NCBI GenBank assembly: GCA_037176705.1
Contig: CM073898.1
Coordinates: forward strand, 38,505,488-38,569,487
Direction of reading: 5' to 3'
Origin: Molossus alvarezi
Lineage: Eukaryota > Chordata > Mammalia > Chiroptera > Molossidae
Length of the DNA: 64,000 nt
In this document: piece after piece, positions 24,701-36,469 of the stretch
How positions within the stretch are numbered: the stretch's first letter is position 1
Layout: each line of letters begins with the position of its first letter
Notes under the pieces: generated by a model
Seen by the model: only the letters and a program-made list of their open reading frames with translations
Databases searched by the model: none
What the model was told of the DNA's origin: nothing
Position numbers and translations under genes: made by a program

Positions 24701-25810
24701 TGTTTATCTTTTCAAAGAATCAGCTGTTTGTTTCATTGATCCTTTGAATTGTTTTTTTGGTCTCCATGTCATTTATTTCTGCTCTGATGTTTATTATTTC
24801 CTTCCTTCTACTTGCTCTGGGGTTTTCTTTTTGTTTGCTTTCTAGTTCTTTAAGTTGTGAGGTTAGACAGTCAATTAGAAATTTTTCTTGCTTCTTGAGG
24901 TAGGCCTGTAGTGCTATGAACTTCCGTCTCAGAACTGCTTTCACTGCATCCCATAGATTTTGTGTTGTTGTGTGTTCATTTTCATTGGTTTCCAGGAAGT
25001 TTTTAATGTCTTCTTTGATCTCCATGGTAACCCATTCATTGTTCCATAACATGCTATTTATCCTCCATGTTTTCAAATGTCTTTGCATGTTCTTGTTGCA
25101 ATTGATTTCCAGTTTCATGTCATTGTGATCTGAGAAGATGCTTAATATGATTTCAATCTTCTTGAAGTTGTAGAGACTTAGTTTGTGCCCTAACATGTGG
25201 TCTGTTTTTGAGAATGTCCCATGTGCACTTGAGAAGAATGTGAATTCTGCGGTTTTGGGGTATAATTCTCTGTAGATATCTATGAAATCATTTGATCTTG
25301 CGCTTCATTTAGAGTCTGTGTTTCCTTGTTAATTTTTTGTCTAGTTGATCTATTCAGTGATGTCAGCGGGGTGTTGAAGTCCCCTGCTATGATTGTATTA
25401 CTCTTGATTTCTCCTTTGAAGTCCTCCAAAAAGTTTTTAATATATGTTGGTGCTCCTATATTGGGTGCATATATGTTGGTCAAGGTTATATCTTCCTGTT
25501 GGATAGATCCTTTCAATATTAAGTAGTGGCCTTCTTTGTCTCTAGTTATGGTCTTCATTTTGAAATCTACTTTTTCAGATATTAGTATTGTTACCCCACC
25601 TTTTTTTTTCCTTTCTATTTGCTTGAAAGATTTTTTTCCCTATCCCTTCACTTTCAACCTATGTGAGTCTTGTTGTGAGGTTGGTCTCTTGTAAACAACA
25701 TACATGTGAGTCATGCTTTCTTATCCAGTCAGCTACTCTGTGTCTTTTCATTGGAGCATTCAAACCATTCACATTTAAGGTGTTATTGATATGTACTTAT
25801 TTATTGCCAT
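21721..25810 (-). pseudogene. L1 ORF2 (endonuclease/reverse transcriptase), broken
   Basis: ORF2 of LINE-1 encodes the endonuclease and reverse transcriptase that perform target-primed reverse transcription. Visible pieces, N to C: endonuclease part with NIYAPNIGAPTY and AGDFNTPL (25280-25558); a linker with coiled region (24720-25196); [14 protein letters not shown] near 24273-24584; the RT core with [20 protein letters not shown] and the catalytic FADD within [13 protein letters not shown] (23137-23805); and the C-terminal cysteine region [18 protein letters not shown] (21982-22266), ending ...HMISLICGI then stop at 21721. Frameshifts separate these pieces and a VES splits the RT domain. 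Span minus the VES is about 3.83 kb, the normal L1 ORF2 length. Dead copy. Confidence 0.92.
23781..24026 (-). mobile_element. VES SINE inside L1 copy 1 ORF2
   Basis: Antisense full-length copy. Perfect 15-bp duplication tgatcatataatttt at 23766-23780 and 24027-24041. L1 copy 2 has the undisturbed target (tgatcatatgatttttatc near 49202), a natural empty-site control. Confidence 0.97.
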
Positions 25811-25854
25811 TTTTGTTTAGTGTGGGACTATTTTTCTTCCTATTTCTTCTACTA

Positions 25855-26726
25855 ATTATGGCAGTCCTTTTAGCATATCTTGCCATGCTGGTTTGGTGCT
25901 AATATATTCCCTTAGACTTTTTAGTCTGAAAAGCTCTTTATTTGATCTTCTATTTGAATGATATCCTTGCTGGGTAGAGTAGTCTTGGATTCAGATCGTT
26001 GTTTTTTATGACCTTGATTACTTCATGCCACTCCCTTCTGGCCTGTAGTGTTACTGTTGAGAAGTCAGCTGAGAGCCTTATGGGGTTTTCTTTGTAGGTA
26101 ACCTGTTGCTTATCTCTTGCTGCTTTTAGGATTCTCTCTTTGTCTTTAATTTTTGGCATTTTTAATTACTATGTGTCTTGGTGTGGGCCTGTTTGGGTTT
26201 CTCTTACTTGTGGCTCTCTGTGCTTCTTGAACTTGAATGCCTTCTTCCTTCACCATGTTCCTGTCACTGTTTCTTCAAATATATTCTCTAACCCTTGCCC
26301 ATTTTATTCCTCTTCGGGGACTCCTGTGATGCTAATATTATTACGTTTCCAGTTGTCGCACAGTTCTCTTAAGCTATCTTCCTGTTTTTTAATTGTTTTT
26401 TTCCTTTTGATTTTCTGATTGGTTGATTTTTTCTACCCTGTTTCTAATTCACTGATCAGGTCCTCAGCTTCCTCTACTCTGCTGGTTAGTCCTTCCAGTG
26501 TGTTCTTTATTTCTGCTGTGTCATTCTTCATTTTCACTTGGTTGATTTTTAATGTCTCTATATCTTTACTCATGGTGCTGATGTCCTTACTCATTCTTTT
26601 GAGCTTCCTCAAGATTATGGCTCTGAACTCTACCTCTGATAATTTTCTTAACTGCATTTCACTTATCTCATCTTCAATAGAGTTCTCTTGTTCTTTCATT
26701 TGGGATTTGTTTCACCATTTTTGGCT
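25855..26726 (-). pseudogene. L1 ORF1 (RNA-binding chaperone), broken
   Basis: ORF1p is the trimeric RNA-binding partner of the L1 particle. The coiled-coil part is at 26433-26699 (MSKDISTMSKDIETLKINQV). The RRM/C-terminal part is at 25950-26159 (MPKIKDKERILKAARDKQQV, then TLQARREWHEVIKV). The two are in different frames, and the start region is also shifted. Confidence 0.88.
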
Positions 26727-27088
26727 ATATCTGTGGGTTTTTGAGCCTGCCAAATTTTCCCTGTGGGTATAGGTGTTCTGCTGTTTGTGGCTCCCTCTAC
26801 TGAGTTTGGATGAGCCTGGGTGGGCCCACGTTAAACACCACTGTCAAGTCTTACTTTCCTGGGTAGATTTGCAAGCCCAGGAAAGGTTCAGTTATCCTCT
26901 AGCTTTTTGCCTGGAGGCCAGTAGTCTCATTTACTCAGGGCCTTGGAATGTAGCTCTGGTGTTCTGTGTAAGAGGATTTCCAGAGGGTGGGATAGATGCT
27001 GGTTGTTAATAAGCCTCAATTTGCATTTCTTTGACTCACCTGGAAAAGGCTTATTCTCCCAGGGAGGGCCTGCTGCTTTTTTCCACAA

Positions 27089-27385
27089 AGATTATTGGAA
27101 ATAGTCATTTATTTTGTTGCCAGGCAGCTGCAGTAAATATAGGAGTTATAAGTAGAAAAAATCACTCAGGATATAAACAGTTCTAAAGTGTGGCATCTGG
27201 GTGTTTTAAAATACTTTTTATTGGTTAAAAACTTTTTACATTTCAACATTTGGGGGCAGGAGAGGGGAGGAGAACCAAGTCATAAAACTAGTAAGAAACA
27301 TAGATTAACCTTGTTTTCCTGGAAAGCTACAGAGTAAATATTTATGAATTGATTTTTGTTCCCAGCACAAAATAAAAACGACTTT
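27089..27385. other. Unassigned intronic sequence
   Basis: Unique-looking DNA right of L1 copy 1. Confidence 0.55.
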
Positions 27386-27590
27386 ATTTATTTTCTTTTA
27401 GAGAAAGAGAGAGAGTGAGAGAGAGAGAAACATCAATGTGAAAGAGACACTTCAATTGGTTGCCTCCCACATGACCTGACCAGAGCCAGAGATGAACCGC
27501 AACCGAGTTACGTGCCCTTGGCCGGAATCGAGCCTGTGACTTTTTGGTCCACGGGCCGACACTCTAACCACTGAGCAAACCGGCCAGGGC
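27386..27590 (-). mobile_element. VES SINE
   Basis: Antisense copy ending gagcaaaccggccagggc. Duplication aaaaacgacttt at 27374 and 27592. Confidence 0.92.
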
Positions 27591-29420
27591 AAAAAACGAC
27601 TTTTGATGATCCCCATTGCAAGGAACAGTTCCATTATGAAAGCATATCTAAGCGGATTTAGTTTGTCTGTGAGGCTGAAAGGAGACACATGGTTACTTCG
27701 AGTCCTGGATCCTGTTGAACTTCCACACCCACCACAGGAGCTATTGTTGCAGGGGCTGTGGAAGAGACTGCTCACGGTCCACCATTATCTATTCCCCTGT
27801 CCTCAGCAACAGAATCCCACTTTTTAAAAAAATTCCCCCAGGGAAGCAGTGTGTCCCTAAAAAAGACATTCCCTTCACCGCAGTCAGAGTGGCTGGGGAC
27901 GGCCGAAGTGCTGCATGGACTTCCAGGAAGGCACTTAGGAGGACAGCTGGCTCGGCTCTGGTGGTAGGCGCGGTGGCACCTGCTTCTGGCTGGCATACCG
28001 AGGCGGTGGCTGGAAAGCCAGCCTGGTCTGCTTCAGTGACCCCCCAGGACACAGTGCTCCCTTCCCACTGAGAGCAAAGCCTTTCCTTAACAGTCAGTGG
28101 GGCATTCCTCATCCCTGGGTTCCCTTTACGGGCTGTTTGGTCAGCCCATTCATTCGCCTGGCCCAGGAAACAGGAGGAAAGCTGAGCCTTACCGAGCAGT
28201 TTCCACTTTCCTGGCGGTGCTCCACGTGCGCTCATGTATCGCCTCAGGTTCGCCTCAGGTACGTCTCACGTCCCTAGGAAGTAAGTCCTGGCAGTGCCCG
28301 CCTGTCACAGACGAACAAGTGGACAGGCTAGGGTAGGTATGTAGCTGGTGCTACTGCTTGGTGGGCACTGGCTTTCCAGCCGAGGCCGCTCTGCTTCCAG
28401 ACTGCTGCCCGTTCATTGTCACTCCACCCCTTGTCACTGCGGGTCATTAAATACATTGAAGACACCAGCTCAGCATCACGGAGCCCTATCCATCGCCTCT
28501 CTCTCTGTTCCTGAATATCAGTATCCTATATCATACAAAATGTCCATAGCAAAAGTCTTCATTTGATCACTTGCCGACCTGTGATTTTATTATTAAGATA
28601 CCAGTTCTCAACTCTCTTCCCTGGCAGAAACATCCAGGAGTGTGTGCTTGAGGAGTGCGAGGAGGGCAGGGTCAGCTCGGTCCCCTTACTTCAGGCCCCT
28701 CTCTCCTGAAGGACCCCTCTGGGCTCCTTAAACGCACTGGTCCAGATGCCCCATTAAGGGTTCTTTCTGTCTGCCTCATGTTTTCTCCATAAGGGCTTCT
28801 TAGTGTCCAGCAGCCCCTGAGTAATGCCCCCTTTCCTTTGAGTGGAGCTAAGTCATGGTCATCTATAAATGTTCAGTGAGCTCAGGGACTAACTTCAACA
28901 GTAAAAAGGTTATAAGCATTCTTATATGACAAGTGTCATATTTGTCATGTTTAGTAAATGCCTACAGGAGGGTCGTTGGAGATGAGTTTGCAGCTTGGGT
29001 TGTGGTGCCGGACCAGCCCTGTCTGTAGGACAGCGACTAAATGTCTCAGGGTGCCGATCTGTTTGCTAATTTTCCCACCACACCAGCTTCCACTGACCTG
29101 AACCCTTTCTCGTTTACAGCCTTTATCCTGGAACGTTACCATGCCATTCTACTATTTGGATTGTTTGCAGTGGTGTTTCTGGGTTGGTTTTCCTTCTCTA
29201 ACTAGGTTGTAAACTTCTGCAGGTACGAGATTAGGGAGTCTCAGCAAACACACATTTCTCTCATCTTTCCTATGGTGAGAGAGAGAGAGGGTGGAATGGG
29301 GAGACAAATGTTACTCATTTGGCTTCAGAAGAAGCTGTTCCTATGGAATTCGCATAATTTCTATTTCATTAACATACTTATCAGCAGATTACAATTGTTA
29401 GCATTAAAAAATCAACTCTA
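27591..29420. other. Unassigned intronic sequence, GC-richer
   Basis: About 1.8 kb without a recognisable repeat. CpG dinucleotides are more frequent than in neighbouring DNA around 27880-28340, including the near-repeat caggttcgcctcaggtacg. The overlapping ORFs on both strands (up to 148 aa) match nothing I know and lack start or splice support. Could be regulatory; no proof. Confidence 0.4.
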
Positions 29421-29660
29421 GCCCTGGCCAGTTTGGCTCAGCAGTTAGAGCGTCGGCCTGCGGTCCAGAGAGACCCGGGTTCGGTTCCCGTTAAGGGAAC
29501 GAACCTTGGTTGCAGTTTGTCCCTGGCCCTGGTTGGGTCGTGTGGGTGGCAGCCACTCGATGTGTCCCTTTCATGTCGATGTTTCTCTCTCTCTCTTCCT
29601 CTTTCTCCCTCCTACTTTATCTGAACAAAAAATGGAAACATGTCCTCGGATTAGGATAAA
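29421..29660 (+). mobile_element. VES SINE
   Basis: Full-length sense copy. Duplication aaaaaatcaactc/aaaaaatcagctc. Confidence 0.93.
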
Positions 29661-29663
29661 AAA

Positions 29664-30060
29664 AAAATCAGCTCCAAAATCTAGATGAGATGCTCTTATT
29701 ATGTAAATTTATTAAAAACATTGAGTACTAGATAAAATTATATAAATAAATAAAACTATAATTATTTTATGAGAAAGTTTAAGGAGATAAAGATTTTAAA
29801 AGAGTCTGGAAAAGAAAAGGCAAGGATGATACGAAACCCACCTAGTATATAAATAAAGCCTCTAGTGTATCATATAGCTATATATGACATCACTATATCT
29901 ATAGTTCTGTAATTTTGACCTAAAGAAATCCCTCTGGGAATCAGTCTGATTAATGGGTCCTAAAAATGACTGATGAGAGAGAAAATATCTCTTCTTGAAT
30001 TTCCCTATTCAGTCTTTACTTATTATACTCAAAATAATACAATAGAAGCATAAAGAAGTT
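29664..30060. other. Unassigned intronic sequence
   Basis: AT-rich; nothing recognised. Confidence 0.55.
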
Positions 30061-30077
30061 AAATGACCTATTTCTTT

Positions 30078-30306
30078 TTTTTTTTTTTTTTAGGTTTTTT
30101 TTTTTTTTTTTTTTTTTTTTTGATCTAGTGGGCAGAGCCAACTTTTATTTTTTTTTTTTATTTTTTTTTTTTTTTGTTTTTGTTTTTTATTTTATTTATT
30201 TTTTTTTTTTATTGATTAATTTTTGTTACAAATGATTCTCCTTTTCCCCCCACTGATTCCCCCCTCCCCCTTCCCTCCCTGCCCCTTCCCCTGATTGTTG
30301 TCCATG
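30078..30306 (-). mobile_element. Short 5'-truncated young L1 with extra 3' tag
   Basis: Contains only the last bases of the same L1 3' UTR as copies 1 and 2 (ttgttacaaatgattctcct, cactgattccccc) plus T-runs. Perfect 17-bp duplication aaatgacctatttcttt at 30061-30077 and 30307-30323. Between two T-runs lies a 22-base non-L1 tag at 30122-30143, with AATAAA beside it on the minus strand. Confidence 0.88.
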
Positions 30307-30324
30307 AAATGACCTATTTCTTTA

Positions 30325-30735
30325 GAGAATCTATTCCTTAAAGGAGAAATAAAATATTCTCACTTCAGGTGGAATTCACATTGAGTAAGAGTTGAGGGTT
30401 TTGTTCTGATTTTAGTGGATTTTTTAGGTAACTCAGTCCTACTTTAAATATGCTTGGAGTATTCACTATATTAAAGGATGCCTTAATCCTTTTAAAATAC
30501 AACTCAAATACATTAAACATACACACATATACGAGTGGTTATCATTGGCTCAGAAACAAAAGACTTAGTGTAACAGGGATTTAAACATACTAGGCATTTA
30601 GTAAGGGTTTTGAAGTCAACATAGGCCCTACTTAGAAGAAAATTTCAGTTCTGTTGTGGTGATATGAAGTGAATTCATAGAACGAACTATTTTAGAGCAC
30701 CACCAGGCCATACATGACTAACTCCAGGGGTAAAT
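30325..30735. other. Unassigned intronic sequence
   Basis: Nothing recognised. Confidence 0.55.
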
Positions 30736-30739
30736 GATT

Positions 30740-30975
30740 CAGACCAGCATTTCTTGCCGGTAATACTTATTCTGAAGTTCGAGTCACATGGGGGATGCTT
30801 TTATATTAAATAATTACTTAGTTTATTTATTTTTTGCATTATAGGGGGAATCTTTTTAAAAGGTGAACTCTGATCTTACAGGTCTGAGGTGGGGCCTGTG
30901 GCTCTGCATTTATAATAGATCTCACCCGAAGTGAATGCTACTGGTCTGAGGACCACACTGAATAGCAGAGGCCTA
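30740..30975 (+). mobile_element. hAT-Charlie MITE (MER5-like), diverged
   Basis: aggtctgaggtggggcctgt, ggctctgcatttataataga and tactggtctgaggaccacac are in the order of MER5-type non-autonomous hAT elements. The left end is decayed. Confidence 0.6.
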
Positions 30976-31094
30976 GTGTAGAACAGCAACAACCATAGGA
31001 GTTCACAGAAAGGAGAATTACTATAGTCTGGCATGGAGACTCCTCTAACCCTCTCTACCTTTAGTGATATGAATAGTAATGTCTTAATTTTCCT

Positions 31095-31205
31095 CTTAGG
31101 ATACACACACACACATACACATATGCACATTAAGGTCATATTTATATGATCTTATACACACAGACACACACACACACACACACACATACATATACATATA
31201 TATAT
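31095..31205. repeat. Imperfect (CA)n/(TA)n microsatellites
   Basis: Two CA-rich runs (31100-31130 and 31157-31190) with an adjoining atatacatatatat part. Confidence 0.9.
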
Positions 31206-31289
31206 TCCTACAGACTAAAAATCTGTAGGATGTTCTACATTAACAAAAATATCTTCCATAAATGGAGATAGTTTGAATTCTTTTCCAAT

Positions 31290-32530
31290 CTTTATGCCTT
31301 TATTTATTTATTCTTCCTTATAGCACTGGTAGGACCTCCAGTCCAAAAATGAATAGAAGTGATGAAACACATCCTTGCTTTGTTGTTCATCTTAAAGGAA
31401 GACATTCAGTATTTCAACATTAAATATTTTAGCTACAGGTGTTTCAAAGCCCTTGATCAGGTTGGGAATTTCCATTCCATCCTTAACTTGCTAAGAGTTT
31501 TGCATTTTTAAAAATCATGAATGAGTGTTAACTTCTTTTTTTGCATCTACTGTGATGATCATATGGTTTTTCTGCTTTATTCTGTTAACATGAAAATTTA
31601 CATTGCCTTTTTACTGTTAAGTCAACCTTGCATTTTTTGGACAAACCCTACTTGGTTATATATTTCTGGGTTCAATTTGCTATATTTTTGTTAGGAAATT
31701 TTGTTAGGAAATAAAGGATATTTATTTATAAGTTTATTGCCCTAGATTTTGTTTGTCAAGTTTTGTGCTGGACTCATAAGTTGGGAAGCATTTTCTCCTT
31801 TATTTTCCACAGAAGTTTGTGTAAGACTGGCATTATTTCAAGATTGTCTTGGCTATTCTGGTATCTTTACATTTCCACATAAAAGTTTGAATCAGCTTGT
31901 TAATGCTATAAACTAGCCTGTTGGAATTTTGATTGGGATTGCATTGAATTGGTGAATGTTGGTTACAGTTCACTAATGAAACAATCTGAGTTTTTTTGGT
32001 AGGGAAGTTTTTGATTATTAAATTAATTTAATTTAGTATAAATAGGGCTTTCCAGATACCTCCCTCCCCCACCCCAGGAATTATGGTAATTTGTGGCTTT
32101 CAAAAATGTGTCTACTTCAACTATTATTAAATTTATTGGGATAATTTCTTAATATTCCCTTATTATTATTTTTTTATGTCTGTAGGATCTAAGTGATAAT
32201 CCCTCTTTCTTGATATTTATAATTTCCGTTCTCTCTTAAGTTGGTATTTCTGGTGGTTTATTATTTTTAGTAATGTTTTCAAAGAACCAATTCTTGGCCC
32301 TGTTAATTTTCTGTATCACTTCAGTTTTCTATTTCATTGATTTCTGCTCTTATCTTTGTTTCTTCCTTCTTACTTTGGTGTAATTTACAGAAGCCATATT
32401 TTCAATTATTTTTGCCTGCCAGGATTTAATATTTAGGTAGTTCTGAAAATGTATAACTTTTGATCCTTTTTGGTTTTCTAATAGGGTTGTCCTTCATGCT
32501 TTCAGGGTATTTACCTACTGGCTAGACACT
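31290..32530 (-). repeat. Old L1 (L1M-type) ORF2 fragment
   Basis: Complement of an L1 ORF2: ttgggaatttccattccatc, ctgtgatgatcatatggttt, ttttgattgggattgcattg, aaagaaccaattcttggccc and ttgatttctgctcttatctt. Many stops; much older than copies 1 and 2. Confidence 0.8.
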
Positions 32531-33335
32531 GCTTAGATAAGAAAAAACGGTTTTCTTTATCTTTATTTAAATGAGCAATCTAGATAAAACCCAAGTGAGT
32601 GAAAAAATTATGTTTGATAATTGTGTAGGACTTTTATTGTTTTCTTGTTCTACAAATGGAATCATTAAAGAGAATGTACCTTTTGGAGAAATACAGTGAA
32701 TCAGAAACTTGGCCCAATATTAGACTTTATGTCATAAAAATTCTATGTGAATCAGTGTAATAAATGAGTAATCTTTGCCATTAACATTATTCAAGCTCCT
32801 TCCTTCCTTATGCTGTGACCTAGGCCCCCATTTCTCATATTGATAGTGGGTGTATCAGCACTGCACCTTGTAAGAGTTGGTGTAAGGCTTAACCATAGAC
32901 CCCATCACTCAAAAAATTACCAAGTTGCTTTAATGTTGTTATTAATGCACAAAACATTTTTTTTTTCTGTAGACTCCTACTTTCTAAATTTAAATTGGTC
33001 CGTGTAGTGTTTATGCTCAGCATGATTTTGACCACTGAGCTTCCTCCCTGACATCCTTGTGGACCTTGTGCATACTTCTGGTTCCCGTTTCCAGATGGAC
33101 ACCCCTGCGGAGGCATGCCTCCACCCCTTGGCTTGCCTGGTTCTTCAGCCTGGATCATCTTCCTGCCCCACAACCTGTACCTAATGCACTCCTTCGAGGT
33201 CCAGTTCAGGTGCCGCTGGTCTTCCTGAAGACCCCTGTGTCCAAGTCAGATTTAATCATTCTTCTATTCTTCAGCACCATTTAGCACCTTGATTATTTTT
33301 CCTTTTATCATACAGTAATTTGTCCTTGTGTTGTC
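32531..33335. other. Unassigned intronic sequence
   Basis: A weak MIR-like stretch near 32770-32880; otherwise nothing recognised. Confidence 0.45.
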
Positions 33336-33339
33336 ATCA

Positions 33340-33650
33340 AAACTACTCACAGATATTCCAGTGCTTTTTCTTCCCTGCCACATGGTAGGATTGCACAACC
33401 CGCCCACTTAGAGTTAGGTGTGGCCATGTGACTTGTGTTAGCCAGTGAAATATGAATAGAAGTAATACGTGTTGCTTAAGCATTAAAAGCCGGTGCATGT
33501 TTTTTTCCCTGCATTCAAGTTAGTGAGCACTCCACCAGCCTTGGTCCCTGAGGGAGCCCCTCTGCTAATGATGGCCATGGAACACGAAGAAGGAATAAGC
33601 TACTGAGACTGTGGAGTTCTTGTCTCCTGCAGCATAACCTACCCTATCTA
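33340..33650 (+). repeat. Ancient LTR-like interspersed repeat
   Basis: tagttaggtgtggccatgtg-like text near 33412, acttgtgttagccagtgaaa, ctactgagactgtggagttc and a cagcataacctaccctatc end. This layout recurs in old mammalian LTR-class repeats. Family not named with confidence. Confidence 0.45.
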
Positions 33651-33654
33651 TGCA

Positions 33655-33790
33655 GTTGTTTATATGTGTGTCTTCCTCATTGGATTGTAAATGTCTTAAA
33701 GGCAAGCTCTGTATCAAACTCACTTTATACCCGCATTCTCTTCTAACCTCCCTGCACCTAGTGGGTGCTCAAAATAACTTTACTTGAATC
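33655..33790 (+). repeat. L2 3' fragment
   Basis: tggattgtaaatgtcttaaa ggcaagctctgt and cacctagtgggtgctcaaaa resemble the L2 3' end. Confidence 0.5.
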
Positions 33791-34640
33791 TTCCTGAAAC
33801 AGTGGAGAAAAAGACTGATTTGGAGAGAGCCAGGAGCAAATGATATTTTAGATAGACTACATAATACAGTGGGAGTTACTATCTTATTTTAGAACCTTAG
33901 ATGGAAAGAAATGTGGGGGAGAGAGGAGAGCCCCAGGGTGCAGCCATTGCGATAGGCTGACTGCTGGACTTGTCACCTCACTGGCAGTCACTGGAAGTGT
34001 CAACACTGTGCTTCCTGACATTGACAAACAAGTTCTAGAAAGACACTTGAAGCTTTACCTTTATCCCAACATATTGTTAATTAAGTTGTAAGATATACAT
34101 ATCATGTAATATTCTCATGCTTTTTATTTCTAAGCACATTTTTTATCTATAAGCCAATCAGTGATTCACAGTAAATTTAAAAGTCATTAGTATGAATTAA
34201 TGCAGCACTGTTGTATTAATACATTTTTCTAGATTTGTTAGTAATGAGAGGTCTGTTTTTAGAGGTAATTTTTTTAATAAAGAAAGGCAAAGGACCTGAG
34301 TCATTCTAATTAGATAAGTGTACAGTTTCAATAGCACTAAGTGAACTGTTTATTCTACTGACTTGAAAAGAAGTCTAATGGTGTTACAGCACTTGACTTT
34401 CTCAACAGTCGTTCTGTGACTCACTAATGTACCTTCCGCGCAGCTGGACTTGGGCCTCCATGCACAGCTCGGTAAGCCCATCTTTCCAGAAGAGGAAATA
34501 CTTTTAGGGAATACAAATATGTCCCCGCTCTCCATCAGTGAACTCTATGTATATAGATCACATCTGTTATTGATAACTCCCCAGAAGATACCTTTGTTAA
34601 AGGATTTGGGCATTTGTTTTTAAATATCAGTAGATTTTTA
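33791..34640. other. Unassigned intronic sequence
   Basis: Nothing recognised. Confidence 0.55.
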
Positions 34641-34851
34641 AAAAAATGTTTTTTATTGATATTTTAGGGAGAGAAAGATAGAAACATTGATGTGAGAGAG
34701 AAACGTTGGCTGCCTCCTGCTCACCCCCTACTGGGGATTGAGCCCACAACCCGGGCATGTGCTCTGACTGGGAATTGAACCGGGACCTCTCAGTCCATGG
34801 GCAAGCTCAGTGGGCAAGTTCAATCCATTGAGCTACACCAGCTGGGCACAA
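34641..34851 (-). mobile_element. VES SINE (diverged)
   Basis: Antisense copy with ctactggggattgagcccac in the middle and gagctacaccagctgggc at the head. Duplication cagtagattttta/cagcagattcttta. Confidence 0.87.
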
Positions 34852-35034
34852 CAGCAGATTCTTTATTAGAAATCCAATTTATATTTTTAGTTAGAAATAT
34901 ATTGTTTTTATTTCATTTAAATCCACTCCTGTATAATATTTAATATACTATAATGCCTTTCCCCTGTGGCTAGACATATTGTTTGCTCCCTTGCTTTTTT
35001 TCGTTTCTCCTTTTTCCTCTTCTCTTCTCTTTTC

Positions 35035-35089
35035 TTTCTCTCTCTCTCTCTCTCTCTCTCTCCCTCCCTCCCTCCCTCCCTCTCTCTCT

Positions 35090-35125
<36 letters not shown>
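35035..35125. repeat. Compound (CT)n/(CCCT)n/(CA)n microsatellite
   Basis: CT units, then CCCT units, CT again and about 13 CA units in a row. Confidence 0.95.
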
Positions 35126-35243
35126 TCTTTTTCCCTTCCTTCCTTTGGTACAGCTACACCAAATGTGGATGCAATCTCACAATATAATGTTGAGTGAAAG
35201 AAAGCAAGTTCTAGAAGAATACATATAAATACATCATTTAAGT

Positions 35244-35453
35244 CCGGCCGGTATGACTCAGTGGTTGAGCGTCCACCCATGTACCAAGAGGTCGCCGGTT
35301 CAATTCCCATTTAGGACACATGCCCAGGTTGTGGGCCCAATCCCCAGTGGGGGGCATGCAGGAGGCAGCCAGTAGATGTTCTCTCTCATCGATGTTTCTA
35401 TTTCTCTCTCCCTCTCATTTCCTCTCTCTCTAAAAATCAATAAAAGAAAAAAA
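35244..35453 (+). mobile_element. VES SINE (second subfamily)
   Basis: Sense copy, head ccggccggtatgactcagtg, middle ccaagaggtcgccggttcaa, tail tctaaaaatcaataaaag. Imperfect duplication atcatttaa/atcattaaa. Confidence 0.93.
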
Positions 35454-35830
35454 ATCATTAAATAAAGTTCAAGCACAAACCTCCATACATGCATAATAAA
35501 ACTAAATATTAAAATACAATGGAAATATAAGGACAAAATTCAAGATATTGGAGTTTTCATGGGGCAGAAGGAAAAGGTAACTGGGGGACCATGCAGGAAC
35601 ATCATTGTAATGTGTTTCTTAAACTCAGTAATGAGCTCATGGTTGTTCATTTTATGTTTCTTATGTCATATATACACATATTATATGTATATATTTGTAT
35701 TTATGTGCTTGAAATATTTTGTAATAAAAATTTTAAAAGTTATTTTCTCTTGTAAGCCATATACTCAAAGTCAAAATCACGGATTTTGGTGCTGAGAAAG
35801 TAAAATAACTCTTCGACAAACTAGATTTTT
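35454..35830. other. Unassigned intronic sequence
   Basis: AT-rich; nothing recognised. Confidence 0.55.
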
Positions 35831-36076
35831 TTTTTAATCCTCACCCGAGGACATTTTTGCATTTATCTTCAGATAGAAGGGGAGGGAGAGAGTGGGGAAG
35901 AGAGAGGGAGAAAAACATTGATGTGAGAGAGACACATCAACTGGTCACCACCCACATGACCCCAAATGGGGCTGGGGACAAACCACAACCGAGGTACGTG
36001 CCCTTAGTGAGAACCGAACTCGGGACTCTCTGGTCCGCGGGCCAACACTCGAACTGCTGAGCCAAACCAGCCAGGG
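35831..36076 (-). mobile_element. VES SINE
   Basis: Antisense full-length copy. Perfect 17-bp duplication cgacaaactagattttt at 35814-35830 and 36077-36093. Confidence 0.96.
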
Positions 36077-36154
36077 CGACAAACTAGATTTTTAAGAGGA
36101 TTTTTTAAATCGGCTGTTGGCATTTTGTAGATACTGAAAGAGGATGGTATAGCT

Positions 36155-36465
36155 CAGGTCAACAAACAACAGCCCACAGACTAACTCCATTTGACTGCCT
36201 GTTTTTGTATGGCCATGCGCTAAGAATGGTTTTAGATTTTAAATGAAAAAATATACAAAGAAGAAGAATATTTTATGACGTGAACATGATAGTCACATTT
36301 CAGTGTCCATAAGGGAAGTTTTACTGGAACACAGGTGTGTCCGTTCACGCGTGTATTACCTGTGGCTGCGTTCATGCTGCCATAGCAGCCGGGTGGTTGC
36401 CACACTCTGCGGCCTTAACGACTAAAATACTGTCCGACCCTTTTTAGAAAAAGTTTGTTGACCTG
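36155..36465. mobile_element. hAT-type non-autonomous DNA transposon
   Basis: Perfect 13-bp terminal inverted repeats: CAGGTCAACAAAC at 36155-36167 and GTTTGTTGACCTG at 36453-36465. The interior reads tgactgcctgtttttgtatg, aagttttactggaacacagg and gtggctgcgttcatgctgcc, as in the widespread hAT MITE family with ggtcggcaaact ends. The 8-bp duplication is decayed. No coding capacity. Confidence 0.85.
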
Positions 36466-36469
36466 TAGT

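Larger units (their letters stand above)
21473..27088 (-). mobile_element. Young L1, copy 1 (5'-truncated, antisense)
   Basis: A T-run at the left (the poly(A) tail), a 3' UTR to 21720, ORF2, then ORF1 and a short 5' UTR remnant, all on the minus strand. Homology with copy 2 stops near 27088 (ctgcttttttccaca), so most of the GC-rich 5' UTR is missing. Both ORFs carry frameshifts. A VES SINE lies inside ORF2. No clear target-site duplication was found. Confidence 0.93.
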
